Assembly: GCA_900049755.1 (NCBI GenBank)
Contig: LT160593.1
Location: 994,928 to 1,058,927 of the forward strand
Direction of reading: 5' to 3'
Length of the DNA: 64,000 nucleotides
DNA from: Corynebacterium provencense
Lineage (GTDB): Bacteria > Actinomycetota > Actinomycetes > Mycobacteriales > Mycobacteriaceae
The notes under the pieces were generated by a model. The model was not told the origin of the DNA, did no database searches, and saw only the letters and a program-made list of their open reading frames with translations. Below are positions 17,425-26,141 of this stretch, in pieces (position 1 is the first letter of the stretch; each line of letters starts with the position of its first letter). The translations under genes were made by a program, and so were the position numbers.

Positions 17425-17459
17425 ATTCGAACCCCCAACCTTCTGATCCGTAGTCAGAT
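17425..17459 (-). repeat. 35-bp tRNA-Arg fragment, probable displaced attachment site
   Basis: These 35 bp are identical to the T-loop-to-anticodon part of the tRNA-Arg(ACG) genes at 14365 and 21631. Identity stops inside the anticodon stem on the right and at the IS end on the left. This is the geometry left when a tyrosine integrase inserts into the 3' half of a tRNA gene. Confidence 0.75.
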
Positions 17460-17674
17460 TCGATATGGGCTTGACCTGCTGCGCAACTCTCCGTGTTCGG
17501 TTATGGTTCGGAACCAGAATGCGAGGAGGCCCCCACCGTCCATGGACGATGGGGGCCGTGTGGGGAGCGCTGCCCCTGGGAGGGGGCGACACCGGGGTGG
17601 CCCGGCGAGGAAGTCGCTGCGGCGCAGGAGACGTACTCCGATGCCCCCACAGTCCGAGTTGCGGGTAGAAGAGG

Positions 17675-18376
17675 CTATACGGGGAAGAGTGAGCCGATCC
17701 CGTATGTCAACGCCAGCCCTATCGCACCGCCGATGATGAGCCGAGCCACCGACCTTCTCGTCCGCGTGTCTGATAGCCGGGCTGAGACTAAGCCTGTGCC
17801 CCCAAGTGACACCAGAGTTACCAAGGTCACCACTGCGGCCGCGGAACTGTGCGGAGCGAGAAGGACTGATACCAACGGCAGCAGAGCACCCAGGATGAAG
17901 GACAGCGCTGAGGAGGCAGCCGCGGACCAGGGGCTAGTGAGGTCCTCTGCGTCTATCCCCAACTCAAGCTGCAGATGGGCATGAAGCGGATCTCCGGCAT
18001 GAATCTCCGCTGCTGCCGTAGCCGCAGTTTTCTCCGACACGCCGAACCCCCGGAGAATCTCCTCCATCTCACTGGTCTCCTCGGTCGGCATGTCCCTCAG
18101 CTCACCGCTCTCTTTAGCGATGAGGGACTTCTCACTGTCGCGCTGGGCAGACACCGAGACATACTCGCCCAGCGCCATGGACACCGCACCGGCAACAGCA
18201 GCTGCCATGCCGGCAGTGAAGGTCTCTGTAGCCCCAGCTCCGGCGGCGATGACTCCGAGCAACAGGGCAGAGGTGGAGACGATACCGTCGTTTGCTCCGA
18301 GCACTCCGGCGCGCAGTGTGTTCAGCTTCGAACTCACGGAAGTCGAATGTGCTTCACCTGGATGTGTCGAGTGCAT
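17675..18376 (-). CDS. VIT1/CCC1-family membrane transporter
   Basis: The product is 233 residues from ATG 18376. It has the family opening LRAGVLGANDGIVSTSALLLGV, a second helix with AGAVSMALGEYVSVSAQRDSE, a cytosolic helical domain rich in Glu (about 90-140, the metal-binding domain of VIT proteins) and three further helices. Relatives export iron or manganese from the cytosol in plants and yeast; bacterial members are poorly studied. It lies inside the tRNA-Arg-bounded mobile region, between the att fragment and the phage genes, so it may be cargo. Confidence 0.85.
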   Translation of the reverse strand: MHSTHPGEAHSTSVSSKLNTLRAGVLGANDGIVSTSALLLGVIAAGAGATETFTAGMAAAVAGAVSMALGEYVSVSAQRDSEKSLIAKESGELRDMPTEETSEMEEILRGFGVSEKTAATAAAEIHAGDPLHAHLQLELGIDAEDLTSPWSAAASSALSFILGALLPLVSVLLAPHSSAAAVVTLVTLVSLGGTGLVSARLSDTRTRRSVARLIIGGAIGLALTYGIGSLFPV

Positions 18377-18452
18377 AACGTCACAGTAGGGGAGCAATCC
18401 GGGTATCTACCAGCGTGGACAGGCTTCCTTCACCGCCGCCTGACCCTCTCAT

Positions 18453-18887
18453 CTACCGTATCCGGCGCGCAGCCTCCACATCCGGTCGGATGAGATCCGG
18501 CACCGGCGGGAGCCACGGCGGGCGGACCGGCCCGAGATGTTCATCGGCGGCATCCTCGCGGTGCGCGATGTGGTCAATGGCGACACCATGGCGATGGGAC
18601 ACCTCCGTGATCCTCACCTCCTGCAGGGTTATTCTCTCCCCTTGGTCAGACACGGTGCGTTCGGTCCGCTCGATGGTCTTCTCCGCGCGCTCCAGTGCTG
18701 CGCCCAGGGACCGGACAGCATTCTCGGATTCCTCGACTGCCACTGACCGAGCCGTATGCTCGGCGTCTGTCTTCGCCTGCGCGATCTGCGCCTGCGTCTC
18801 GGTCCGTTCCTTCCGGATCTTCCAGACCACTCCCACTACCGCGATGATGAGTGGGACGGCACTGGCGATGGTGAGGTCCGCGAGCAT
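18453..18887 (-). CDS. Phage-type small membrane protein with coiled coil (DUF2746-like)
   Basis: The 144-residue product has one N-terminal membrane helix (about 5-23) followed by a long charged coiled coil (RKERTETQAQIAQAKTDAEH and onward) and a Pro-rich tail. This layout is typical of the small membrane proteins next to lysis genes in actinobacteriophages. It starts 3 bp downstream of the holin-like gene's stop, suggesting a shared transcript. The specific function is unproven. Confidence 0.6.
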   Translation of the reverse strand: MLADLTIASAVPLIIAVVGVVWKIRKERTETQAQIAQAKTDAEHTARSVAVEESENAVRSLGAALERAEKTIERTERTVSDQGERITLQEVRITEVSHRHGVAIDHIAHREDAADEHLGPVRPPWLPPVPDLIRPDVEAARRIR

Positions 18888-18890
18888 CTG

Positions 18891-19366
18891 TCACCTCTCC
18901 CTGACTGCCAGGAACCTTCTGACCATTTCGGACAGGCCCGCGGCGTCCATCGAGGGTGAAGGCAGAGCGTGGCATCCGGCTTCCTCGGTTGTCTCCTGCG
19001 TGCTCTGGCCGGTGAAGGTCTCCGCAGCGGTGACCGCAGCTTCGTCGTGGGTGTGACGGGCGTCGATGTAGTCCGCCTGCCACTGCTGCAGCTTCTCGAT
19101 CTGCGAGTCCGAGAATCGGTTCTTCGTCTCCCTGACACCGAGGACGGTGCCCAGGGTTGTGACACAGATGACGGTGAGCATGGCCCAGTCCGGCAGGTTG
19201 ATCCCCATGGACATCGCACCGGCGGCGATGGTGACGACCGCGCCGACGAGCGCGGTGACAGTGTTGGCGACTTTCCGCCCCCCCACGGCTGCGCTTCGAG
19301 CTTGTCGTTGATGATGTGGCCGATGAACTCAAGGTCCGTCGACGTGGACTGCGGTGTGGTGGCCAT
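18891..19366 (-). pseudogene. Holin-like phage membrane protein with a poly-G frameshift
   Basis: From ATG 19366 the frame reads MATTPQSTSTDLEFIGHI to LEAQPWGG, then breaks at a run of seven G (19278-19284 on the + strand as C). One extra G joins it to the frame GGRKVANTVTALVGAVVTI, which has two membrane helices and a short charged tail. The restored protein would be about 158 residues with holin-like topology. The break may be a real inactivation, a slippage site or a sequencing error. Confidence 0.6.
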
Positions 19367-19381
19367 AGGTCAGTTCCTCGG

Positions 19382-20434
19382 GACGCCGCCGAAGAGTTCG
19401 CCGCGACGAAGGGCGGCAAGTCGAAGTCCACCGTCGACAACTACCACTCGGCGTGGCGGCAGCACCGGGAGCCCGAGTGGGCTGACCGCACGTGCGCCTC
19501 AATCAGACGATCCGAGGTCGTCGTCTGGCTCCACGGACTGACAACCACCAAGGGCACCGAGCCGAGTGATGATCCGCGCCCGCTGGGGGACTCCACCCGC
19601 CGCCTGGTCGCCCTGACGATGAAACAGCTGCTCGACGCCACGGTCGAGGAGCGCGTACTCCTCCACAACCCCATGAAGCCGAAGGACGTGCCCACCCAGG
19701 GCCCGGTGGAGCGCCGGTATCTCTCGGTGCCGGAGTTCGACCGGCTGTGCGCGGCCGCCGACGAGCTCGACCGGGCGGCCACCGAAAACGGGGAAGAGGT
19801 GGAGCCGCGGATCCGGATGACCATCGAGACGCTCGTGCGCACCGGCGTGCGCCCCGGGGAAGCCTTCGGGTTCCAGGTCGGGGACTTCTCCCCCACCCGG
19901 GGGCGCATCCGCGTCCAGCGGGATGTGGACGCCCTCGGCCGCATCGACACGACGAAGACCGACCGTCATCGGGACGTTCCCGTCGGCGGCGAGTTCTGCA
20001 TGGACCTCGAGGACTGGGTCGAGGGTCGCACCAGGGGCGAGTGGCTGCTGCCGGCCACCGCCGACGGGCATGTGTGGACCTCGGCGCGGTGGCGGACGGT
20101 GTGGAAGAAGTTGCGGGATGCCGCCGGCATTGAGGACAACTTCACGACCTACGAGCTGCGGCACACCGCGGCGTCACTGGCGATCCACGCGGGGGCGAAT
20201 GCCTACACCGTCGCTCGGATGCTCGGGCACTCCGACGTCTCCACGACGCTCAAGCACTACGGGCTTCTGTGGGACGAGGAGCTCGACGCGATCCCGGCGC
20301 GGATGGACGAGCACATGCGGGAGGAGCGGGGGCGGTTCCGTGCCCGGCGCGAGCGCGCGGCGGAGAAGAATCTCGGCCGGAGGAAGGACGAGCCCGGGGA
20401 CGCCGGTAGTGGGTCGGGCGTTCGGGCGGTGTGA
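19382..20434 (+). pseudogene. Tyrosine-recombinase integrase, 5'-truncated
   Basis: The C-terminal catalytic domain is complete: Arg in TGVRPGEAFGF, the TKTDRHRDVPV Lys region, ELRHTAAS, LGHSDVSTTLKHY with the tyrosine nucleophile. The core-binding domain starts abruptly at DAAEEFAATKGGKSKSTVD, and the usual N-terminal arm-binding domain is absent. In front of it the frame only reads through the opposite-strand holin-like gene, so an ATG at 19316 is not a genuine start. It was probably cut by a deletion joining the integrase to the lysis genes, and is unlikely to be active. It is the natural candidate for the enzyme that used tRNA-Arg as attachment site. Confidence 0.85.
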
Positions 20435-20439
20435 CTGGA

Positions 20440-20871
20440 TCACCCGTGGTTGTACAGCTCGTTGTACTTCTTCTCGATCCAGATGACGTAGTAGACGTTG
20501 TCCACCTTCACCCCTGCCATCGGCAAGTTTCCATGGTGCCGGAACACCATGAACTTGTCCTCGGCGGCAAACCGCTCCGGGATGGCTGGCTTGAACTCTC
20601 TCTTCGGCAGCTTCTCGCTGCCGATGTTGTGCCTATCGATCTGGGACAGCTCGCGCCATGTCTTCACCGAGCGCTTCTGCCACTTGCAGACGAACTCCCG
20701 GCACTGCTCGTCTGACAGCTCTTCGAAGTCCCACCCCTTTTCGAGAAATCGGAACGACAGTACGGGATACTCCTGTCGAGGATCATGGGTGGGCGCGAAC
20801 ACCCTCCCCGGGTCCTGCGGCGCGCCGCTGTTCGGCGGCGTCCCCCGCCGCTTCCTCTTTTTGACACTCAC
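20440..20871 (-). CDS. Putative toxin of a Panacea-type toxin-antitoxin pair
   Basis: The GTG at 20871 overlaps the antitoxin stop as GTGA, a hallmark of coupled TA genes. The 143-residue product is basic at its start (VKKRKRRG) and contains a compact domain ending FMVFRHHGNLPMAGVKVDNVYYVIWIEKKY split over several strands, reminiscent of small RelE/HigB-like beta-sheet toxins, but I cannot assign a toxin family. Panacea antitoxins pair with diverse toxins, so the target is open. Confidence 0.55.
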   Translation of the reverse strand: MSVKKRKRRGTPPNSGAPQDPGRVFAPTHDPRQEYPVLSFRFLEKGWDFEELSDEQCREFVCKWQKRSVKTWRELSQIDRHNIGSEKLPKREFKPAIPERFAAEDKFMVFRHHGNLPMAGVKVDNVYYVIWIEKKYNELYNHG

Positions 20872-21325
20872 TGCTGGCAGAAGAACTCTTTGAGATCAGC
20901 ATCAGTGATCTCCACATTGCGTCCTTCGACGAAGTTCTTCCGCCAGGGGGTCTCCTGATGGGTCTTGTTGCGCAGGGCCCAGGCGGAGTAGACAGCGTAC
21001 TTCTGCCAGGTCTCAACGAGGGAATCCTCGACTTGTGCGTAGTCACCCCAGTCGAAGTCGTCGCCGATGAAGGCGTCCGCATCGATGGGATTCTTCCCGT
21101 AGTGCCTCAGCTCCCGGTACACGCCACGGACTACCGGCCCATGCGCCCATGCCTGCATCTGGTCAGGGAACAGGGGAAGACCGCCGCTGTTTTCATGTAG
21201 ACGCCCTTCGCGTAGTAGAGCAGCTTCTGCAACTTCAGGGGGGTCAGGTCGGCGTCCTCTGACTCCTCTGCCCACGCGACGAACCACTTGGCGATGTCAA
21301 TCGCGCTCAGTCCAGTTCCAACCAC
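20868..21325 (-). pseudogene. Panacea/SocA-type antitoxin (DUF4065), frameshifted
   Basis: The GTG at 21325 has a textbook GGAGGTG site. The product begins with IDIAKWFVAW and LTPLKLQKLLYYAKG, and in another frame continues with GGLPLFPDQMQAWAHGPVV and a full Panacea domain to 20868. The frame changes near 21180-21205. Panacea (SocA-like) domains neutralise toxins in PanAT/SocAB systems. If the frameshift is real, an active toxin without antitoxin would be hard to maintain, so either the toxin is dead too or the frameshift is a sequence error. Confidence 0.7.
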
Positions 21326-21578
21326 GGTGTTCACCTCCGCTCCCTTCTCCAGCAATGTCGTATCTGTTCAGGAAGTAGTTTTCCTGTTCGTCCTACCCTA
21401 TCGCAGGGGACGTGTCGTGTTAACGTGTGACGCGGCGTTTTCCATCCGTGCAACCCCAATCAGGTGCGACAAGGCTTCCCTGCCCCAGGAGCCCCGTTCG
21501 GTGTTCGGGATCTGTTCGTGACGAGCACACACGACCAGGCGTGATGTGTCGTGTTCTCCCATGGCCCGGACATGACTG
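21326..21578. other. Non-coding segment before the tRNA-Arg terminator
   Basis: I find no convincing gene. The AT-richer part near 21355-21425 is the likely promoter of the leftward toxin-antitoxin pair. Confidence 0.45.
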
Positions 21579-21613
21579 AACCCCCAGGCCAGAGGGTGTC
21601 TGACCTGGGGGTT
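21579..21613. terminator. Terminator-like stem-loop beside tRNA-Arg copy 2
   Basis: AACCCCCAGG pairs with CCTGGGGGTT (10 bp) around a 15-nt loop, 17 bp downstream of the leftward tRNA-Arg. Confidence 0.65.
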
Positions 21614-21630
21614 TGTGTCCAGATAAAGCG

Positions 21631-21703
21631 TGCGCCCGGAGGGATTCGAACCCCCAACCTTCTGATCCGTAGTCAGATGCTCTATCCGTTGAGCTACGGG
21701 CGC
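21631..21703 (-). tRNA. tRNA-Arg (anticodon ACG), copy 2
   Basis: Sequence identical to the copy at 14365-14437. It is the intact end (attL-type) of the mobile element whose other end is the 35-bp fragment at 17425. Whether both full copies are ancestral or one was brought in by the element cannot be told from sequence alone. Confidence 0.96.
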
Positions 21704-21882
21704 CCGCTGTTTCCAGCGACTTCAGTCTCCCCGGCACACCACCAGACGGAATACGTCACCCTGCCCCGGGGTACACCACACACCCCGTATAGCGGGACAG
21801 GGGCCACAGTGTCCGGAACTCACCACAAGATCCGGACGGCACACTGACGCATCCTCACGAAAGCCGTGGGAAACTGAAGTGG

Positions 21883-21971
21883 CGGAGACGAGAGGATTTG
21901 AACCTCCGGTCCTCGGTTAAGAGGACAACTCATTAGCAGTGAGTCCCATTCGGCCGCTCTGGCACGTCTCC
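21883..21971 (-). tRNA. tRNA-Ser (anticodon GCT)
   Basis: A class II tRNA of about 89 nt: acceptor GGAGACG/CGTCTCC, anticodon loop CTGCTAA (GCT), a long variable arm and T-arm CGGAGGTTCAAATCCTCTC. Confidence 0.95.
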
Positions 21972-22059
21972 ACGCCGTCGCACTCACGCAACGGCTTTTG
22001 TCACCCTACATCAGCCCCCGCAGGGCCGACAAACCTGCACGGAGACTAGGCTGTTGACC

Positions 22060-23226
22060 ATGATAAGGCCTGCTCTGTCCACCCTCCCGTCCTACGTCGC
22101 CGGCCGCAGCGACCCGCAGGGGGTGAAGCTGTCCAGCAACGAGAGCTGCCGGGGACCGCTGCCCGGTGTGGTCGACGCCGCAGCACACGCTCTCGCAGAG
22201 TCCAACCGGTACCCGGACATGGCGGCCCTCGAGCTCCGCACCTCAATCGCACGGTGGCTCGACGACGACTCCGCCCTCAGCCTCACCGCCGAGAACGTCG
22301 CCGTCGGTGCGGGGTCCTCCGCTCTCATCCAGCAGGCCGTCCTGGCGTGTTGCCGGGGTGGTGACAGCACTGCCGCAGACAGCTCCGCAGAGAGCGCCGG
22401 ACAGGGCGCTGCACAGGATGACAGACAGGGCTCCGGCGACTGTGCTCCGGTGGCGGACCAGGTCATCTACCCGTGGCGCAGTTTCGAGGCCTACCCGATC
22501 TTCGCCAAGGTGGCGGGTGCCGAGGCCGTGGAGATCCCCCTGACTCCGGACCTGCGCAACGATCTTCCCGCGATGTCCGCCGCCGTGACCGACCGCACCC
22601 GGCTGGTCATCGTCTGCAACCCGAACAACCCGACGTCGACCACCGTGTCCCGGACAGAGCTCGAGGAGTTCATCGACTCGATCCCCGACGACGTCCACAT
22701 CCTGCTCGACGAGGCGTACTACGAGTACGTCCGTGACGAGTCCTCCCCGGACGGTCTGAGTCTGCTGGACAGGCACCCCGGTCTGGCGGTCGCGCGGACG
22801 TTCTCCAAGGCGTTCGGGCTGGCCGGTCTGCGGGTCGGTTACGTCATCGGACGCCCCGGGTTCATTGACGCGCTGAACAAGGTCTGCATCCCGTTCAGCA
22901 ACAATGCCGTGGCCCAGGCCGCCGCGGTCGCGAGTATCGCCGCCCGGGAGGAACTGCTCGGCCGCACCGACGAGACCGCCGTTCAGCGTGAGAGGGTTCT
23001 GGCGCGTCTGCCTGAGTCCCTGCGTGGGCAGGCCGAGGCGAACTTCGTGTGGCTTCCGCTGGGTGACCGTGCCCGGGAGCTCACCGACGCAATGGCGGCC
23101 TGCCACGTGGCGGTCCGTTGTTTCGACGGCGAGGGTGTGCGCATCACCGTGACCGACGAGGCGGAGACGGATCTGCTGCTCAGCGTGCTCGACGTCGTGG
23201 ACATCGACAAGTTCGCACGTCCTTAA
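22060..23226 (+). CDS. pat: Class I/II PLP aminotransferase, histidinol-phosphate/aromatic type
   Basis: The 388-residue product has KLSSNES and the PGAGSSALIQQ region, VCNPNNPTSTTV, the DEAYYEYV motif with the PLP-ring Asp/Tyr, and SKAFGLAGLRVGY with the PLP Lys. It belongs to the HisC-like fold that in corynebacteria includes the aromatic aminotransferase Pat, which makes phenylalanine or tyrosine from keto acids. With no his genes nearby, the aromatic role is favoured but histidinol-phosphate activity cannot be excluded. A Ser/Gly/Gln-rich insertion near residues 105-130 is atypical. ATG 22060 was preferred over the TTG at 22054. Confidence 0.82.
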   Translation: MIRPALSTLPSYVAGRSDPQGVKLSSNESCRGPLPGVVDAAAHALAESNRYPDMAALELRTSIARWLDDDSALSLTAENVAVGAGSSALIQQAVLACCRGGDSTAADSSAESAGQGAAQDDRQGSGDCAPVADQVIYPWRSFEAYPIFAKVAGAEAVEIPLTPDLRNDLPAMSAAVTDRTRLVIVCNPNNPTSTTVSRTELEEFIDSIPDDVHILLDEAYYEYVRDESSPDGLSLLDRHPGLAVARTFSKAFGLAGLRVGYVIGRPGFIDALNKVCIPFSNNAVAQAAAVASIAAREELLGRTDETAVQRERVLARLPESLRGQAEANFVWLPLGDRARELTDAMAACHVAVRCFDGEGVRITVTDEAETDLLLSVLDVVDIDKFARP

Positions 23227-23260
23227 CAGTGGCGTAACCCGGGGGGCGGACCATTCGTAC

Positions 23261-23869
23261 ATGGACACACCGACCTTCTCCCCCCTGTTCGCGACCCGTC
23301 CCGCCTCCACCCCGGCGGTCCACGATCTCGCCGGGTTCAACGCCGCGCCCGCCGAGCAGCTCACCACACTGCTGACGTTCATGACCGCCTGCCGGGAACT
23401 TGCCCGCACCATCGTGGTGGGAAGACCGTACCTGCGGGACGGGGACGTCTACAACGCGGCGGCGAGGTCGCTCCACACTCTGCCGACCCCGCTGATCAAG
23501 GGGATCGTGGACGTGCACCGCCCCATCGACCGGGTGCCCCTGATCGAGGACGCCGCGAACGCGGGATCGTTGAGCGCAGACCAGATCGCCGAACTGCGCG
23601 AGGCGGCACTGGGATATGCGGCGGTCCAGGGACACCTGTTCATCGCCGACCCTGAGGTGTGGGGTTCCCCCGAGGCCGTCGCAATGATCCCGGTGTCCGA
23701 CCCGCAGGCGGTTCCCCCGGTCGAGGAGGTCTACACCCGACTTCTCGCTGACGTGGACCGGCGCACCGCCCTGCCACCGGCGAAGGCCTGGGAACTGACC
23801 GTGGCACACCTCGAGGAGTCCAACCGGCTCAAGCTCGAGACCCTTCTCGGAACCGGGGCCGGCGACTGA
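23261..23869 (+). CDS. OHCU decarboxylase-like protein
   Basis: The 202-residue helical protein has FNAAPAEQLTTLL, an RPYLRDGDVYNAA segment, IVDVHRPIDR and LGYAAVQGHLFI, which line up with the order of motifs in 2-oxo-4-hydroxy-4-carboxy-5-ureidoimidazoline decarboxylase (last step from urate to allantoin). The usual HP[DE]LG histidine motif is altered to HRPID, so catalysis is uncertain. The xanthine dehydrogenase operon 7 kb away gives mild contextual support for purine breakdown. It follows the aminotransferase by 34 bp. Confidence 0.45.
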   Translation: MDTPTFSPLFATRPASTPAVHDLAGFNAAPAEQLTTLLTFMTACRELARTIVVGRPYLRDGDVYNAAARSLHTLPTPLIKGIVDVHRPIDRVPLIEDAANAGSLSADQIAELREAALGYAAVQGHLFIADPEVWGSPEAVAMIPVSDPQAVPPVEEVYTRLLADVDRRTALPPAKAWELTVAHLEESNRLKLETLLGTGAGD

Positions 23870-23926
23870 CCGCAGGGTCCGCGCCACCGGGAGCATGACG
23901 GGACCCCGGCGTCCTTCCCGGTGGAA

Positions 23927-24715
23927 TCAGTACCCGGCGTCCTTCAACGTCCCCGGAATGTACCCCGCGGAAGGGTCGGTGACCACGCAGGTGACCGTGC
24001 GGTCCCCACGTGCCCAGCTCTCTTTCGACGGGGCGTAGGTCACGACATCGAAGACGGAGTAGGCGAAGGGGTAGCCGATGTAGTCCTCGAAGGCGTCCCC
24101 GGTGCACACGGCGGCGGTGAGCCGGTTCATCTTCTGCCCCGGGAAGAGGACTTCGTTGTCGAGCTCCCGCTGCTCGAACACCTCACCGACATGGGGCAGG
24201 TCACAGTCGGTCTTCGTCACCCCGGTCGCGGAGTCAGGGACGGTGTCGTCGAGGACGCCCGGCTCCGATGCACTCGCAGTGTCCCGGGGCTCGTCGGGGA
24301 CACCGTCCCCGTCCCGGTCCCCGCCGTCGTCGTTCTGCGAGGCAGAGCGGGTCGTACGTTCCTCTGTGCCGGACGGGGCCACTGTCCCTGAGCCTGCGCC
24401 CCGCACACCACGGGCAGGGGTCTCCGACGTGGTGGCGGGACCCGTGGCGTCACCGGTATCTTCCCCCGGTTCCTCCCCGGTGCCCTCTGCCGCGCCCCGG
24501 TCCCCGAGGTCAGCGACACAGTCACCGACGGTGAGCCCGAGCGTCACCGGATCCGCCTCCGTCGTCCCGGCCGCGGACGTGCCCGACGTCGGTGAGGTGG
24601 TACCGGCACCCCCGGACGGATCCACACTGTCGTCCCCGGAACTGCACGCGGTCAGGAGCAGGGCGGTGACGGCGGCAGTGGTCAGGACACCGGCGCCCGT
24701 GAATGGCCTTGGCAT
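23927..24715 (-). CDS. Septum-formation-family lipoprotein
   Basis: The ATG at 24715 starts a lipoprotein signal with lipobox LLTAC. The 262-residue product has VGDCVADL, a Cys followed by DLPHVGEVFE, a later Cys-containing FEDYIGYPF region and a final GDRTVTCVV. This Cys pattern and W-x-x-GDR ending match the actinobacterial septum-formation/DUF4190-associated domain. Between lies a long Gly/Thr/Asp linker including DRDGDGVPD. It is an envelope protein of unknown precise role. It is convergent with the OHCU-like gene. Confidence 0.65.
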   Translation of the reverse strand: MPRPFTGAGVLTTAAVTALLLTACSSGDDSVDPSGGAGTTSPTSGTSAAGTTEADPVTLGLTVGDCVADLGDRGAAEGTGEEPGEDTGDATGPATTSETPARGVRGAGSGTVAPSGTEERTTRSASQNDDGGDRDGDGVPDEPRDTASASEPGVLDDTVPDSATGVTKTDCDLPHVGEVFEQRELDNEVLFPGQKMNRLTAAVCTGDAFEDYIGYPFAYSVFDVVTYAPSKESWARGDRTVTCVVTDPSAGYIPGTLKDAGY

Positions 24716-24764
24716 GTGGCCGATTCTAGAGGCCGGCCCCGTCACACCGGGAACAGGGCGCCGG

Positions 24765-26141
24765 TCAGGGCCTCCACCACTGACGTGTCGGGACGCCGGT
24801 GAACCCGTCCTCGTCCGGCTTCACCCCGAGCACCTGGTGCAGCTGGACCTTGTTGTGCTCGAAATGCCACTCGGCCCCGGCCATGTACAGTCCGAACAGG
24901 CGGGCGGTGGGCTCCCCCACCAGTGCAACGGCTTCGTCCCAGTTCGCCACCAGCAACTCACACCAGTCGTGGAGGGTGCGCTGGTAGTTGGGGCGCAGGT
25001 CCTCCTCGTGGACCACGTCGAAACCGGCGTCCTGCATGATCGTGATGATCCGGCCGGAACCTGTCAGCTCACCGTCGGGGAAGATGTACCGGTCGATGAA
25101 CTGGCCGGTCTTCGTCCTGACGTTGTTCGGACGGGTGATGCAGTGGTTGAGCATTCGCCCGCCCGGACGGAGCTTCCCGTAGAGGAACGAGAAGTAGGCG
25201 CCGTAGTTCTGCACGCCGATATGCTCGAGGATTCCGATGGCGCTGACGGCGTCGAACTTCGTCTCCCGGATGTCGCGGTAGTCCATGCACCTGACCTCGG
25301 CGAGATCCTGCAGCCCCTCCTCCTCGATCTTCGCACGGCCCCACTCGTACTGCTCCTGTGACAGTGTCACACCCAGTGCCTTCACCCCGTGGCGGGCCGC
25401 GTACCTGACCATTCCACCCCAGCCACAGCCGACGTCGAGGAGCCGGTCACCCGGCTTCAGCCGCAGTTTGTCGAAGACGAGACGGTGTTTGTTGTCCTGT
25501 GCGGCGGTCAGCGGAGCATTGGCGTCCGCACCTTTCGGCCAGTTCACCGGATTCCAGTCCCCGTAGGGGCCGGGGATGTTGTCGAGCCCCTCGTCCTCCG
25601 GGTAGTAGGCACAGGTGTAGGCCATCGAGTCGCCGAGGAAAAGCTCGTAGAAGTCGTTGCCGACATCGTAGTGGCGGCTCACGACCTCCTTGTCACGCTC
25701 CCGGGAATGCCTCGACAGTCCTTCGAGCAGTGCCCGCTTCCACCCTGGCAGGGTCTCCTGCGCCGGGGCGGGCTGGAACCGGAACGCCCCCAGCCGCTTC
25801 AGACTGCGCGCGATCGCAACCGCGTCGGACGCCGTGGGCCTGTGGAACTGGCCGTAGAGATGCTGCAGGTGGTCGAAGACTGCGACGGGGTGTCCCGGGT
25901 GTTCGCCGCTGACCCGCAGGCCGCCGGTGATGTACGCCCGGGCCAGACCGAGGTCACCGGGTGCGGTGACCGCGTAGGCGAGTGCATCCGGCGACGTGAT
26001 GTCGAGGTGCAGCGGGGCGTCCTCCGGCCCGGCGGTGGAACCGTCGAATGCGGTGACACGGAAGGGCATCGGCGGTGCGACGCACTTCTCCACGATCTGT
26101 CCCACGGTCAGTGGGGTGAAAGCGGTGCGGCTGCTGCTCAT
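24765..26141 (-). CDS. tmsB: SAM-dependent fatty-acyl-phospholipid methyltransferase, TmsB/UfaA1-like
   Basis: The 458-residue protein has the cyclopropane-synthase fold: HYDVGNDFYELFLG, the SAM motif LDVGCGWG (235-242), and EHIG plus FIFPDGEL-like segments further on. Proteins of this type either cyclopropanate membrane oleoyl chains or, together with an FAD-dependent partner, convert them to 10-methyl-branched (tuberculostearic-type) acids. The adjacent gene encodes that FAD partner, so 10-methylation is more likely than cyclopropanation. The start has a GAGGAG site. Both genes run leftward, 118 bp apart. Confidence 0.83.
   Translation of the reverse strand: MSSSRTAFTPLTVGQIVEKCVAPPMPFRVTAFDGSTAGPEDAPLHLDITSPDALAYAVTAPGDLGLARAYITGGLRVSGEHPGHPVAVFDHLQHLYGQFHRPTASDAVAIARSLKRLGAFRFQPAPAQETLPGWKRALLEGLSRHSRERDKEVVSRHYDVGNDFYELFLGDSMAYTCAYYPEDEGLDNIPGPYGDWNPVNWPKGADANAPLTAAQDNKHRLVFDKLRLKPGDRLLDVGCGWGGMVRYAARHGVKALGVTLSQEQYEWGRAKIEEEGLQDLAEVRCMDYRDIRETKFDAVSAIGILEHIGVQNYGAYFSFLYGKLRPGGRMLNHCITRPNNVRTKTGQFIDRYIFPDGELTGSGRIITIMQDAGFDVVHEEDLRPNYQRTLHDWCELLVANWDEAVALVGEPTARLFGLYMAGAEWHFEHNKVQLHQVLGVKPDEDGFTGVPTRQWWRP

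Noticed and set aside
19316..19381. Apparent N-terminus of the integrase
   Set aside because: It is antisense to the holin-like gene and unlike any integrase; the integrase is truncated.
23884..23924. CCACCGGGA/TCCCGGTGG stem between convergent genes as a terminator
   Set aside because: The 9-bp stem has a 23-nt loop and no T-run; too weak to list as a feature.
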